This document shows positions 1 to 11,169 of a stretch of DNA of 64,000 nucleotides, piece after piece. The position numbers and the translations under genes are program-made. Where the stretch lies: assembly GCA_023101725.1 (NCBI GenBank), contig JALJCO010003495.1, forward strand, positions 89,642 to 153,641, given 5' to 3'. Every line of letters starts with the position of its first letter. Within the stretch, counting starts at the first letter, position 1. The notes under the pieces are model-generated. The model saw only the letters and a program-made list of their open reading frames with translations, had not been told where the DNA came from and did not search any database. The DNA comes from Atherinomorus stipes. Taxonomy: Eukaryota > Chordata > Actinopteri > Atheriniformes > Atherinidae.

Positions 1-53
1 CATTTAGCGGAAAACTTATGTTGTGTTTTCTATCCCTGAGTGTAGAACAGCTA

Positions 54-550
54 CAGTCATCCTCAAAATTATTCATACCTTCTAATTAAAGAAATTACTA
101 AATTCAAATGACAAGAAAATAAAGAAACTAATAAATAAAAATTTACAAAATTATATTTTAGTGAACTAAACTATTGCTTTTAAATTGTAGTTGAAAAAAT
201 GTATTTAAAAAAATATCCCAGACACATTAGAGCACCTTTTCTGTGAACAGTGGACCAAAACCTGGCATTATTTGTGGTGCAGAAGTCTTTCTGAACATCT
301 GATTGCAGTGATTGCCTGAAAGTGTTGCTCAACAACATTTTAGCTTCGGAGCCCCATCATGCTTGTTTACTTGTTTTATTTTTTGTGTGTTTGTTTTTAA
401 TATTTCCTTTGAATCACAATCCAAAATCAATCCCATGATTTTCATAGATTTTTTATTTATCATTACTTTTGTCAATTTCAACTCGTTTACTGACAGCTGA
501 TTTTTCCCCCTTTTTTAATTGGAGGATATGAATAATTTTGAGGTCAACTG
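54..550 (+). mobile_element. Tc1/mariner-type MITE, copy 1
   Basis: A non-coding element of about 500 bp. The left end begins CAGTCATCCTCAAAATTATT after a TA and the right end is its inverse (AATAATTTTGAGGTCAACTG). TA target and inverted ends are typical of Tc1/mariner elements. Four more copies of the same family occur in this window (about 1535, 45798, 49850 and 52968). It has no transposase, so it depended on a relative. Both ends carry substitutions, so it is an old copy. Confidence 0.75.
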
Positions 551-559
551 TGCTTCTGC

Positions 560-1530
560 AGCCTGACAGACAAAACTCAGGGAAGCAAGTCTGAACCTCA
601 ACAGCTGAAGAGTTCTGGGGTCCAGGTCTGGTTCTGACTCAGTGAAATGAAAGAAAAGTTTGTGTTTCCTCCTCTACTGCTGCTCTGAGATCAGAAGCTG
701 CACTTTCCCAACAAGCTCTGTTTCAACAGCAGTGTGTGTTTGTTCTGCTAATCCGGACAAATAACTCATCTGTTCCACATTTGCATCTGAATCTTCAGTC
801 AAACCACAAACTGGAGTCGCTGTGTTCACCGCTGCAGCAGCACAGTAAAGACAACACCATCTTCCAGTCCCCATCTATTAATAATCAGGTTTTCAGCTCC
901 TGTCATTTTATACGCACACGCACACACACACACACACCTACATACACTGTGAGGTTTCTTTAATCACAACAAAAACAAAACAAAACCATTTAACAGAAAA
1001 AAAACTGAATTCTTTATACTATATGAAAACCTCTGATTCAGATTATGCTTTGAATGTTGAAAATTTTGTCCAATTTTTAATAAGAAACTTCTGTGATAAT
1101 TAACTTAGATGGAATTTGATAGATAAACCAAACCAGACCAGAGGAAGAACAGAGGTCATTCAGCTTTAACTTATCAGCTCATCAAAGTTTAATTAACTCT
1201 CACATTCCGTGAAAATATCAGGGTGGGTCTAGAAAATTTTATATATGGGGTCCAGGCAGGGGCACAGACCGGGTAAAGGGTGGTACATATAAATGAGACC
1301 TTAACCCAATTTTTAAAAAAGGAGTTTAAGAAAAGTGTGTGGATTTTAGTAAATAATGAACTGATAACTAAAATTAATGTATTAAAATGAAGGTTATTCA
1401 TATAAAAGATAATGCAAAATATAAAAAGAACCAGCCAGTGATACCTCTTGAAGATGAGCCCATGTTGTAAGGCTTTAATCACTGCTGCATAAATCCTGTT
1501 CTTCACTGAGAACAAGAAAAACTTAAAAAA
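560..1530. other. Non-coding gap with a CA microsatellite
   Basis: AT-rich sequence without a credible exon. It contains a short (CA)n tract at about 914-937. Short open frames here lack splice sites and codon character. If Emx is intact, this lies in its intron 1 or beyond. Confidence 0.5.
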
Positions 1531-1534
1531 AAAA

Positions 1535-2036
1535 CCTTCTATTAAAGACAGAAAAGAATCAACTGTCAGTGAAATAAGTTGAAATAGACAAAAGTGACAA
1601 TAAATAAAAAAATATGAAAATCGTGACATTGATTTTGTATTGTGGTTCAACAGAAACTTTAAAAACAAACAAAAAATAAAAGAAGTAAACAAGCATGATG
1701 GGGCTCCTGAACTAAAATTTTGTTGAGCAACACTTTGAGGCGTTCACTGCGATCAAGTGTTTTCTAGAGGAAACGTCCAATCAGACGTCTGCACCTGTTG
1801 ACAGGTATTTTGACCCACTATAAGCAAGATGCTTCAATTTGTCTGGGACAGTTTTTTTTTGTTTGTTTGGTTTTTTTGGGGGGGGGGTTGTAATAATTTT
1901 CTTGAACAAAAGTTTGAAATCAGTATTTCATTTAAATAAATTATGATTTAGTACATTTTTATTTATTGTTACTTTGTCAGCTTCTTGTTATTTGAATTTA
2001 GCCTTTTCTTTGATGGGAGGGTGTAAACTTCAACTG
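1535..2036 (-). mobile_element. Tc1/mariner-type MITE, copy 2 (reverse, diverged)
   Basis: Reverse-oriented, diverged copy of the family at 54-550. It shares the internal stretches around 1690-1735 (TTGTTGAGCAACACTTTGAG) and 1790-1860 (CTGTTGACAGGTATTTTG; GTCTGGGACAG). The right end reads GGGTGTAAACTTCAACTG followed by TA. The left end is badly eroded. Non-coding. Confidence 0.6.
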
Positions 2037-2039
2037 TAC

Positions 2040-2740
2040 TTTGAGTCAAATCAGCGTTGGCTGTTGAACATTTAATGTCACATCTGGTAGTTTTATAACT
2101 TTTAGATCCTCTTAATAAAATGTAACAGACAAGTATCAGGGCTTACTGATGCTGTATTATCACTGCAGTCTTGATGTAAAACAACATATAGATGTGAATT
2201 ATTGGTTGCATTCACTTACACTCGGACATCTGAGTTTTTGATGTAAAAGTCAGTTTACACTGAATATTTGTTAGAATTTGATCGTCTATATTTGTTGTGG
2301 CACCTGTTTGGGAGGACAGTCAGATTTTAGGGTGGCCTGTGCCCCCCCTGCAAGCCTCGCCTGTGGATCAGGTCTAAGTCAGCAGTTAAACTCTAAATCC
2401 TCCCAAGATAAAGTTAAAGAACAAAAAGTTCATTTTATACATCAAACAACCAAAAGATAGAAAAGATGATAAACTGGGAGAAACTTCTGCTGCAAACAAG
2501 CCCAATTATTAGCTTTTTAAATAAAAATGTATAAAACTTGAAGTTCATGTTTCTAAATAGACGGTTTTTCGTCAGCAGGGACATTTTTAAAGAAAAGAAC
2601 GTTGATGTTATTTTACTTAAATGGACGAACATGACATTTAAATCAAATTGATGTAAAAACAACTAAAACTCTGGAGCTAACCGACTATATTTCCATAAAG
2701 GACGTTTCTCTGATCCATTTGAGCTGCAAGTTTAATTTTC
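2040..2740. other. Non-coding gap, nothing recognised
   Basis: AT-rich sequence with no exon, RNA gene or clear repeat end that I can support. Confidence 0.4.
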
Positions 2741-2749
2741 CTTTGGCTT

Positions 2750-3240
2750 GTCTGATTTTACTGAGGTGTCAAAGCGAGCTGACGATCGCAGGCTGGAAAT
2801 CACGAAGCTGATTTGTTTATGAGGCGAAGAGGTGAAAGAAACGCAAGCGAGCGCATCGCTCAAACTGTTTCTCTTTGTGACGTCCGTCCAAACCGACACG
2901 CAGCTTCTGCTTTATTTTTCTGACCGTTTATTAAAATCCCACGTAAATCTTTCTATATATTTTACATAAAAACAAATTTCAGCTCGGCTGCTTTTTGACC
3001 AGTTGAAAGCAGCCGTCGCCGACACGCGCTACGCAAAAGAGCGGGCTGTCCAGCGGCTTCGGAGAGACAATGGCGGCGACGCACTCTCACGCCTTTTATC
3101 CTGCGTTAGCATCTCTAAAGTCTTATTCATATGCAAAGCCGGAGCTGAGGCCGATGGCCGTCATGGTTTGCAAATGTCTCTGTTGAGCATGAAATGATGC
3201 TTTAATGTAACAGCTCTGAGGAAGGTCGGAGATGCTGCCG
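2750..3240. promoter_or_regulatory. Candidate conserved non-coding element (Emx intron side)
   Basis: This block is less AT-rich than its surroundings, carries no transposon ends and has no convincing frame. It contains two octamer-like POU motifs (ATATGCAAA near 3129 and TTTGCAAAT near 3168) and many short TAAT-free GC-rich words. Position on the 3' side of Emx exon 1 fits an intronic enhancer. This is inference from composition and motifs only; conservation was not measured. Confidence 0.3.
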
Positions 3241-3259
3241 CAAACACAGGCAACACTCG

Positions 3260-4240
3260 TCTTCTCTGGAGAAAACATTTCTGTAAACTACATAAAAACT
3301 GTCTCTGGAGACTTGTATACATTATAAAATAAAACATCTCTTTTTGGTTTTGTTTGGTGTCTTTTTTTTTAATCAGAGTTAAACATTTAAATAAAAAAAA
3401 TTTGCTCATTCTAAAAAATTTTATCATTAAATGAATAAAACTCACTTTTAGGAAAATTTTTCACTTTAATTTTATCTTATTTATTTATTTTTCTTCCTGA
3501 GATTGCTTGTGTAAGTGACGAAAATGCTGCAATCTGGTTGGTTTAAAGCCTGAGAGCAGTTTTTGTTTGGTTGTTTGATTTAAAGCTTTCTCAAAAACCT
3601 GGAAACAATCTGAAATTTTGAGGATTTAAGTTAAACTTTTCATAGAAAGATAACAAATCTGTCCTGGAAAATGTTCTTAAGATGTCATCACAGATGGAAC
3701 AAACAACATGGGGCCAATATTAACCCTTCAAGTCCCTCACAGCTTTTTTGGAAGAGCACATTTAATTGTCAGTGAAATTTTGTGGAGGTAAAGCGATTCA
3801 TCCCACCTCTTCCTGTAGACTGGATCTGAAAAATAACTATTTCATTGCTATCTCACTTCTTTTTTATATATATAACTATCGCACTTTTTTTTAACAGAAG
3901 AGAGTGGAGAATGTTTCTCAGTGCAGACTTTGGATGGCTGAAATGTCTTGTAAACAATTTGGTTAAATTAAATTCAGCTTTATTTGTTTATAGCCAGTTA
4001 ACAACAACGTCCTCTCAGGTGCCAAACATCTAAATTAGCTCTGATGTGAAGCATGAAGAGGAAATATTAATGATTCCAGGTCAGCAGTGATGAAGATGAT
4101 TTATGCAGTGTTTAAACTTAAACAGTTTTCTCCTCCTGAAATAAAGAGATGCAATCTAAAGAGACTTTCCTGTTCATAAAAAATGAATAAATCATTATAA
4201 CTAAATGAGAATTCATTGCATTAAAGTAATTATTCATTTT
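3260..4240. other. Non-coding gap, nothing recognised
   Basis: Low-complexity AT-rich DNA. No exon, RNA gene or inverted ends seen. Confidence 0.4.
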
Positions 4241-4247
4241 ATATATA

Positions 4248-4249
<2 letters not shown>

Positions 4250-4315
<66 letters not shown>
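4250..4315. repeat. (TA)n microsatellite
   Basis: About 33 uninterrupted TA units. A tract of this length is expected to vary in length between individuals and can extrude cruciforms. Confidence 0.95.
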
Positions 4316-4319
<4 letters not shown>

Positions 4320-4849
4320 TTAGATTAATTAAACTGACTCATTCAAACCAAATTAAGCAACAGTATTAATCATTTCACATGACAAAGAGTTTTTTTTTCT
4401 CACATCTGCTGATTAATTTAGCAATTAAATGATTAACAAACAAATCATCTACTCCTCAGTTCTTTGTTCACAGTTACAAATTAGCACAAAAACACCAACT
4501 GTCTGACATCAGACATCATCACGCATCAGGAAAGCACTGCAGGCACGTGAGAACCGTGAAGAAGACCTCAATGTGAGCGTCCCATCTTCATCCCCTCGTC
4601 TCCTGAGACTGAATCAGTCATGACATCACATCCTGTTCAGGATCAGCTTATCTGGATGTGTTTTTGCCAGAAGATGTCAGAGCAGAGTTTAGGTGGTTTG
4701 GTTAGTTGGTTGTTTGTTTAGGATGTTGACTTTGTAAAGTTGAATGAATGATTATTCATTTAATATATACAGTATCCAATAGTAGTATAGCTAATATAAA
4801 TATATGTGTTTATTAAAACAACAAATCATACTAATGAATTAGTATGAGT

Positions 4850-5330
4850 ATCCAACTGCGTAACGACAGAGACCCCTCCAGCCTTCATAGTTCTTCGTCA
4901 TGCTGCCGGATACGCAGTGCAATTTCCCACCCAATAAGTAGGGGTCGCTACGCAAGACTGACCTACTCATATGATGCCGTCCGAGAGAGAGAGACTATTG
5001 TTGCTGCTGCAGCTGAATAACAGAGATACTTTTGATGCAAAATAAAGACGATGGGGCGATTTTGGTATTTCCTCACTTCTTCAGCCAAACGTTCTTCGGT
5101 TGGACTCATATCTGCGTCTTCGTAGGCTAGCTGGTTTAAAAATGGCGCTGCTAGTGTTTACGTAGTGGTAGACCAATCACAGCCCTTGCCGTCTCCGTTG
5201 TCCTTTGACGGAGTGACGGACACTTACAGTAAAAAATATTTCGTGCAGCCGGAGACAATGGAGAGGCTCTCCGTAACCTACGTAGAGTACTTTACGGACG
5301 ACTATAAATGAGGCTTTAACGTTCTGAGAT
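4850..5330. mobile_element. Interspersed repeat, probably a DNA-transposon fragment
   Basis: A GC-richer island with repeated CTACGTAG/TACGTAG-type words and an end reading ATAAATGAGGCTTTA, which resembles fish PIF/Harbinger-like MITE ends as I remember them. I could not define both termini or a target duplication, so class and limits are tentative. Confidence 0.35.
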
Positions 5331-5592
5331 TCGGGAAAGCACTTGCACTTCACTTTGCAGGAGTGCGCATTTTTGAGATTGAGGGTTCAGACAGGAAAAG
5401 GAATTCACCCTAAATCTCTGGAAATGTGCAGCTAGATGTCAATAATTTAAAGGATGAATAAGTAAGAAACTACTTTGACATTTACTTCAAACTGGTGCAG
5501 TGATACTGGTGATCTGTGAAGGTCTGGAAAGACGTTTCTGTTTTTCTCCACTGATCTGTCAATCGCCTGAGGTGGCACCTGTGTGACCAGTG

Positions 5593-5613
5593 CCCCCCCC
5601 CCCCCCCCCCCCC
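5593..5613. repeat. poly-C tract
   Basis: A run of 21 C residues. Such tracts are unstable and prone to sequencing error. Confidence 0.95.
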
Positions 5614-6750
5614 AACCTCCACCCCTGACACTGATGTGAGTTTGTAGAAGTTAACTGAGCTCTATAAATCTGAGTCCATGATGATGATGATGATGAAGAA
5701 ACCTGATGTGATCAAATCTGAGTTCAAGTTCCCCGTGCTAGACTTGTAGTTAAAACCACCTAAACCGAGACCAAGACACTGCCAAGACCAGAGAGTGTCA
5801 AGAACAAGACTCGTTCAGATTGAGACCGAAAATAAAAAAATTTTGTGTCTCCCTTCATGGATATGTGACCGTGCTTCAGAAGGGGAGGGGGGAGGGGAGG
5901 GGAGGGAGTGTGAGAGGATAAGAGCCAACACTGTCTGTGCTACCAAATGCATGTGACTGGTACTTGAAGGGGGCGTATAATGATATAAAAAATAATCCTG
6001 AAAACCATTTAGGTGCAAATAGGTTATTTAGGTCATAATAGGTTACAAATCCCCTCAAGACCACTCAGCCAGTCCGAGACATTGTGAGACCCAGAGACAC
6101 AAGACCAAGACCAAAGACTGTCGAGGCCGTGACGAGACCAAGACGGCAAAAAAGTGGTCTCGAGAACTACAAGTCTGCCTTTGGCTGAGATGAACAGGTT
6201 AAAGTTACATGGAAGTTACCCAGCAGTGACATGACACAAATCTCCATCATCAGTCATCATTCTAACAGGTAAACTGCATCTTTATGTTTGGACCAGTGGT
6301 TTTAAAACTGGGGGTCAGGACCCACATGTGGGAGTCGCCAGATCATTGTGAAAAAAAAAGAGGCTACATTTATCAAATAAATTTGTGATTTTGGGGGCTA
6401 TCAATGTTAGCAAAGAGATTAATCTGTCAAATTAATGCATTCACTCCTTAATTGCTGCATAGATAACTAAGTTATCACTAATAATCATGTTAAAAACCCA
6501 AATGTGGCATTATCTCAGCGAGAGAAGCAGATTTTGGGCATGTTGGTGTCCACCAGAATCCACCAGAAAACATTTATCCTCCTTATTCATGACGTTTATG
6601 ATAGTTTTCAAGCCTTGCATGCAGAATTTTTATCAATCAGTGCCCAGAAACAAAGTTATTACAGCTGCTATTCTAAAAATACAAATTTCACCAACACCAT
6701 AGTATTCTATTTTGGGGGTTGTGGCTCAAACAATTTGAACCAGTCTAGAG

Positions 6751-7339
6751 CAGGACTGTACAATTTGGCCCGCAAGCTATTATTTTTGGCCAATTGTCAT
6801 TCTTTTCAAGATTTAGATTTTCTAAGCAGTGTGAAAAGTTATTTTGATATTTATTCATTGTTGCACTTCCTCTGCTGACCACAAATGACCATTGCATTAC
6901 ATTGTGGGAAAGGGTGGCGCTGTTGTTTTTCTATCAGCTCAGATCAAATGTCAGATAGTTCATGAAAAGCAGCGGCACACTGACAAGAAAGTTTAAAAGT
7001 AGTCAGGAACATGAGTACTTTTTTACAGAAATCAATTTCAAGTAGTATGCCTAATATTCAAGCAGAAAGTCACTGTTTTCAAAAGGAGTACAATCTTCAT
7101 GATATATTTTTGGTCTCATGGAGGTTTGAGTTTATGTTTTACCAAATGTTTTTGAAGCCCTATTTGGATATTCAGTAATTTCAGGCTGTATAAAAATAGG
7201 GTTATTCATTTTCCACATTACTTTGTATGAGGTTTTATTTTTGATAATTATGCTATAGGCTAAACACCAAATTTTAGTTTTTGCCCGCGACCATCCACCC
7301 TGAGTCACTTTTGGCCCTCCAAGACCTTGGACACCCCTG
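6751..7339. mobile_element. hAT-type MITE with perfect 8-bp target duplication
   Basis: The ends are CAGGACTGTACAA and TTGGACACCCCTG (imperfect inverted repeats of the CAGGGGTGTCCAA type common in hAT elements). GTCTAGAG flanks both sides exactly (6743-6750 and 7340-7347). Terminal GGCCCGC / GCCCGCG stretches are typical of hAT-Charlie-like fish repeats. No transposase frame is present. Confidence 0.8.
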
Positions 7340-7385
7340 GTCTAGAGCATGTTGTCTATAAACATAAAGATGGATAACTGCTATG

Positions 7386-8404
7386 TAGGGATGGCCGATA
7401 CCAATGTTTCTCCAGTGATACCAGTAGCTTATGGTACTTTTTCTTCTATACCGATATTGATACCGATACTTTTTGTTCCTTAAAAGAAAATCACATGATT
7501 GTACAGTTTGCATTAATATCCTGAATGCAAGTGCAATATTGGATATAAGTAAAACTTGAGAACAGAAGTAATGAAAAGAAATGCTTTCAAAACCATAATA
7601 AATCATAAAGATGATTAAATTAAATGAAAATAAGATTAAAAACTTATTTCAACTATCAAATAACTTAAAGTGATACCGTGTAACTTTTGAACCCAATGTA
7701 AGCCAAATATTATGATACATTATATTCTGTCATCATTATTAATATAAGTAACTATAGCTGATTTCTGCAGTCAATATAGAGCACTAGACGCATGTCGTTG
7801 CTCCGAGGGGGCTGCCGTTCTCAAAAACCAGGCAATGTAACTTCTCAGGAGCGGGCCGTCTCTCATTGGATCATGTAACCTGGAGCGCTTTGATTAATGG
7901 CTTGATGACTTAAAAATCAGCTTTTCAAAGTGGTCTGATACAATTTTCCAAAACACAGACTGAGGCTGTTTAATTTTGAGACAGTTGTGGCAACTGTGCA
8001 AAGTTACAGGTTTAGTGCCCATAGTGGCCAAAAGTTACACGGTATAACTTTAAGTACAGGTTAAGATTACTTAAATTTATTTTGTGGAAAATGTTCAAAT
8101 ATAAAATTTAGTAGTAATATTATAAATTTACCTAAACGTAATGTGCAATAACCTGCATTGAAGTACTGAAAAATACCCAAACATCATCATCATCATCACT
8201 AATAGCAGCATTATCATGACATCTAATTGGCTACCACCATCATGGCTGCTTTCACATCATTTCATTGCCTAAAACTCTTCAAAGTGGAAACAAATTGCAT
8301 GTTTTGTATCTGTGGTATCGCGATTTTCAAAAAAGAATGGATTCTAATATTTTGTCTGGCTGGTAGGAAGTATCGATTCCAGGGTATCGATGACCACATC
8401 CCCA
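7386..8404. mobile_element. Degenerate hAT-like MITE hosting a second element
   Basis: The left side reads TAGGGATGGCCGATACCA and the right side GGTATCGATGACCACATCCC, roughly inverted. The GATACC/TATCGAT-rich subterminal sequence is common to several MITEs here. No clean 8-bp duplication remains. The 7669-8049 element lies inside it. Confidence 0.5.
7669..8049. mobile_element. piggyBac-like MITE with TTAA target
   Basis: A 381-bp element with inverted ends AGTGATACCGTGTAACTTTT and AAAAGTTACACGGTATAACT. It is flanked by TTAA at both sides (7665-7668 and 8050-8053), the diagnostic target of piggyBac elements. Non-coding. Nested in the older 7386-8404 repeat. Confidence 0.75.
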
Positions 8405-8409
8405 CTGGT

Positions 8410-9520
8410 CAATGTGGAGACCAGAACGTGTTTTCCTGTCGGGCTGAAGGAGCTTTGGAGGTAGAGATCATTAAGGATGCATGAGATGAATTCTTCCTCT
8501 TAAATGATCATTTAATTCAGTAAAATTTGACAGAGAGAAACAAAAAGAAAAACGCAAACAAGAAAAACTTGAATTGACAGAAACATGGATGTTTATTTCT
8601 ATTTTTACCCTCTTTTTCTCCTTTTATAGGTCACTGTGTAATAGTAATTACTGATAGAGCAAATAAAAAACTACTTGTAATTTCAGCTATCATTAATTAA
8701 CTGAGCTAAAAGCTTAAAGTTTCATCCAGTGAAAAACCTCCTGACACCTGCTGTCACAACAAACCCCCTCTGGCCTTTGTTTATTTTAATTTTTTTTTTA
8801 TTAAACTGATTTATTGAATCTTTCTGTTTATTTTAGCTATAATTTATGTATTTGTCTATATTGATTATTATTATCTTTATTACTTATCAATTGCAATCAA
8901 TTTATTTATTATTTAATTGTATTTTCTCTTTTCTCCTGCATTTATTTTGTCTCCATATTATTGTATGAACTCAGTTGTTAAGGGGTTAAAATGTTGTCTT
9001 TAAATAGAAGTGGACAGCAGCATGATGTGGTACGCTTCATTAGAAGGAAAGTTTTGACAGTCGTGTAAGCTAAATGTAGTTTTCTAGTCTGGTATCTGAG
9101 GAATGCGGTTCCGCGTGGACATACCGGAGTTAAAACAGCTGTAAAACTCCGCAGGTTCACGTTTTTAACTCCTACTTTCACACAGTTGCTCATCAGACAT
9201 TACGTTTCTAATTCCAGATGAAGGAATATCCTCTGATCCAAAGGTGCTTTTCACCCTCAGAAACACTTATTTCCTTTTTGATGGACATAAAAATGTAATT
9301 TTGCCCTTCATCTTCCAGGTGATTCGCTCTGACACGTAAACATGTCCATCTGCAGTAACCTCGCGCGTCTCCGCTTTCTGTCAAGACCAGGATTAAACAT
9401 CCAGCACTCGTAGTCGTCAAGATTTATTCATTTATTTAGAGAATGTTCACGTGAACAGGAGGCAGAAAAACAGGCCTCCTGATGGAGAAGTTAACTCTGG
9501 CCTGTATGAAGCAAACAACA
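8410..9520. other. Non-coding gap, nothing recognised
   Basis: AT-rich; no exon or element ends that I can support. Confidence 0.4.
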
Positions 9521-9524
9521 ACAA

Positions 9525-9740
9525 CATAGTAACAATAATAATAATAATAATAATAGTAAATAATAATACTGAAAAAAATAATCATGACAATAATGATAAT
9601 ATTAAGTGCTCCATAGGAAGGTTTAAGTTGAGTTCATTTATATTATAAGAATGATAAAAGTAGTAATAACAATAGTCATAAAAAATAATAAATAATAATA
9701 ATAACATAATAATAATTATTATAATAATTCATAGAAAGTT
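9525..9740. repeat. (TAA)n/(AAT)n-rich low-complexity tract
   Basis: Runs of ATA/AAT triplets, interrupted by short unique sequence. Simple-sequence DNA; the open frame across it is an artefact of AAT/ATA codons. Confidence 0.85.
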
Positions 9741-9972
9741 TTAAGTTAAGTTTGGTCATATTCATCAAGTTTTAATTATAAAATATGTATTAAATACATC
9801 AGACCTTGTTAATCCTTTAATTTCTGTCCATATTCTCAGAAAAACGTCTTTAAAAGACGTCCACAAAATTGCAGAATGCTTTAATAATAATCAAGTTAAT
9901 CTTTATGTCCAGCGACATCTCAGAGAAATTATTCCTAGAGTATAAAATGTGGTGTCTGCTGCTATGCCTGAG

Positions 9973-10327
9973 CAGGGATGTGATGATATGAAAATGTCAC
10001 ATCACGGTTATTGTTGGTGTTATTGAAATCTCCCCCAGCATCATTAAAAAATATCCAAAGTGGGTCTAGACGTCTATTTTGTCTTTTTTAAAGGGGAAAA
10101 ATCTCCAGACTGTCCACGTAGCCGCCTTTGTCGCCCTCTGCCATGTTTTCATAAGTTAAACATTGCAAACTGGAACTGCTGCTTTTCCAGCAATGAGCAG
10201 CATGACTGGAGTTTTTCAAAGTGCAGTCATCAGTCACGGTTTTGACGACAATCAATATTTGAAACGGTATTAATCATTGAGAATTTTATCACAGTTAACC
10301 ATTTTACTGGTAATCGTAACATCCCTA
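9973..10327. mobile_element. hAT-type MITE
   Basis: A 355-bp element with ends CAGGGATGT and ACATCCCTA. Flanking octamers are TGCCTGAG (9965-9972) and TGCCCGAG (10328-10335), a 7/8 match as expected for an aged 8-bp target duplication. The interior is rich in GATATG/ATCACGG words. No coding capacity. Confidence 0.7.
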
Positions 10328-10329
10328 TG

Positions 10330-10940
10330 CCCGAGTGGATTGCAATAAAACAGAGAACTGTGAAATTATATCTCACAGAGGATAACAGCATGCTGGCAGT
10401 GACTCCATGAACACGTCATTGATCACTGGGAAGTTCTCTCTCCCCCCTCCTTCAGCCCGGGTTTCTGAACATCGGGGTGTAAACTTTGAGCTACAGTTGA
10501 AAATAAAGATCATTGTCCTGTTTCATTAGCCTTCACAGCTGATTAAACCCATCAGTTTTCCTGTCATTATGAGGACCAGTGGGACTAAAGAGGTTAAAGG
10601 TTTTTCTAACAAAAAAAAAAAAAAAAGCTTTTCAGGATCATTTGAAGTCATCTCAGGAGATCTGGTCTGATCATAATCCAGTTAAATCTAATTCATTATA
10701 TTCCACATGAGTCCCACACACAGATGTGGGAACAGTTAGCAGGTCGCTAACAGCTAACACACCTCAGTCTGACATCTAAAACAACCTTCATACTGAGAGC
10801 AGAGACTTCTGGGAGTGAAGGCAATAAAATGTCTGAACATCCTGGAAATCATCCTGGAAAACCTTTAATAACCAGGAATGCTTTTTCTTAATGATTCAGA
10901 CTCAGGAGGAGGACGAAGATTTAATCTAACCCTTTAAATT
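10330..10940. other. Non-coding gap, nothing recognised
   Basis: Unremarkable non-coding DNA with a short poly-A tract near 10610-10626. Confidence 0.4.
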
Positions 10941-10941
10941 T

Positions 10942-11163
10942 TGGGGGGGTGGCCTAGTGGCAATGCCGTGGCCCCTGGCGCAGAGGACCTGGGTTCAAGT
11001 CCGCGTCACGACACTCAGGTGAACCACCGTGGACCCCCGAGCAAGGTCCTTAACCCCCACAAACTGCCCCCTGTGAGCCCCAAGCAGCAGCCCACCACCC
11101 TCTGATACCTCAGAGATGGGTGAAATGCAATTTCACTAATTTCCCCATGGGGATCATACCAGT
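10942..11163 (+). mobile_element. tRNA-derived SINE
   Basis: A RNA polymerase III type promoter is visible: an A-box-like TGGCCTAGTGG at 10950-10960 and a B-box-like GGTTCAAGTCC at 10992-11002. The tRNA-like head is followed by a tRNA-unrelated body (GAGCAAGGTCCTTAACCCCC) and a tail ending CCCCATGGGGATCA plus AT-rich DNA. A reverse, head-truncated copy of the same body lies at 25958-26125. The tRNA-like head is part of the SINE and is not a functional tRNA gene. Confidence 0.8.
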
Positions 11164-11169
11164 AAATTT

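Noticed and set aside
1189..1692. 167-codon minus-strand frame rich in Phe, Leu and Ile
   Set aside because: AT-rich DNA overlapping a decayed MITE; hydrophobic character follows from T-rich codons, and there are no splice sites or homology.
10950..11002. Possible tRNA gene
   Set aside because: The A and B boxes belong to the SINE head; the cloverleaf is not complete and a SINE body follows.
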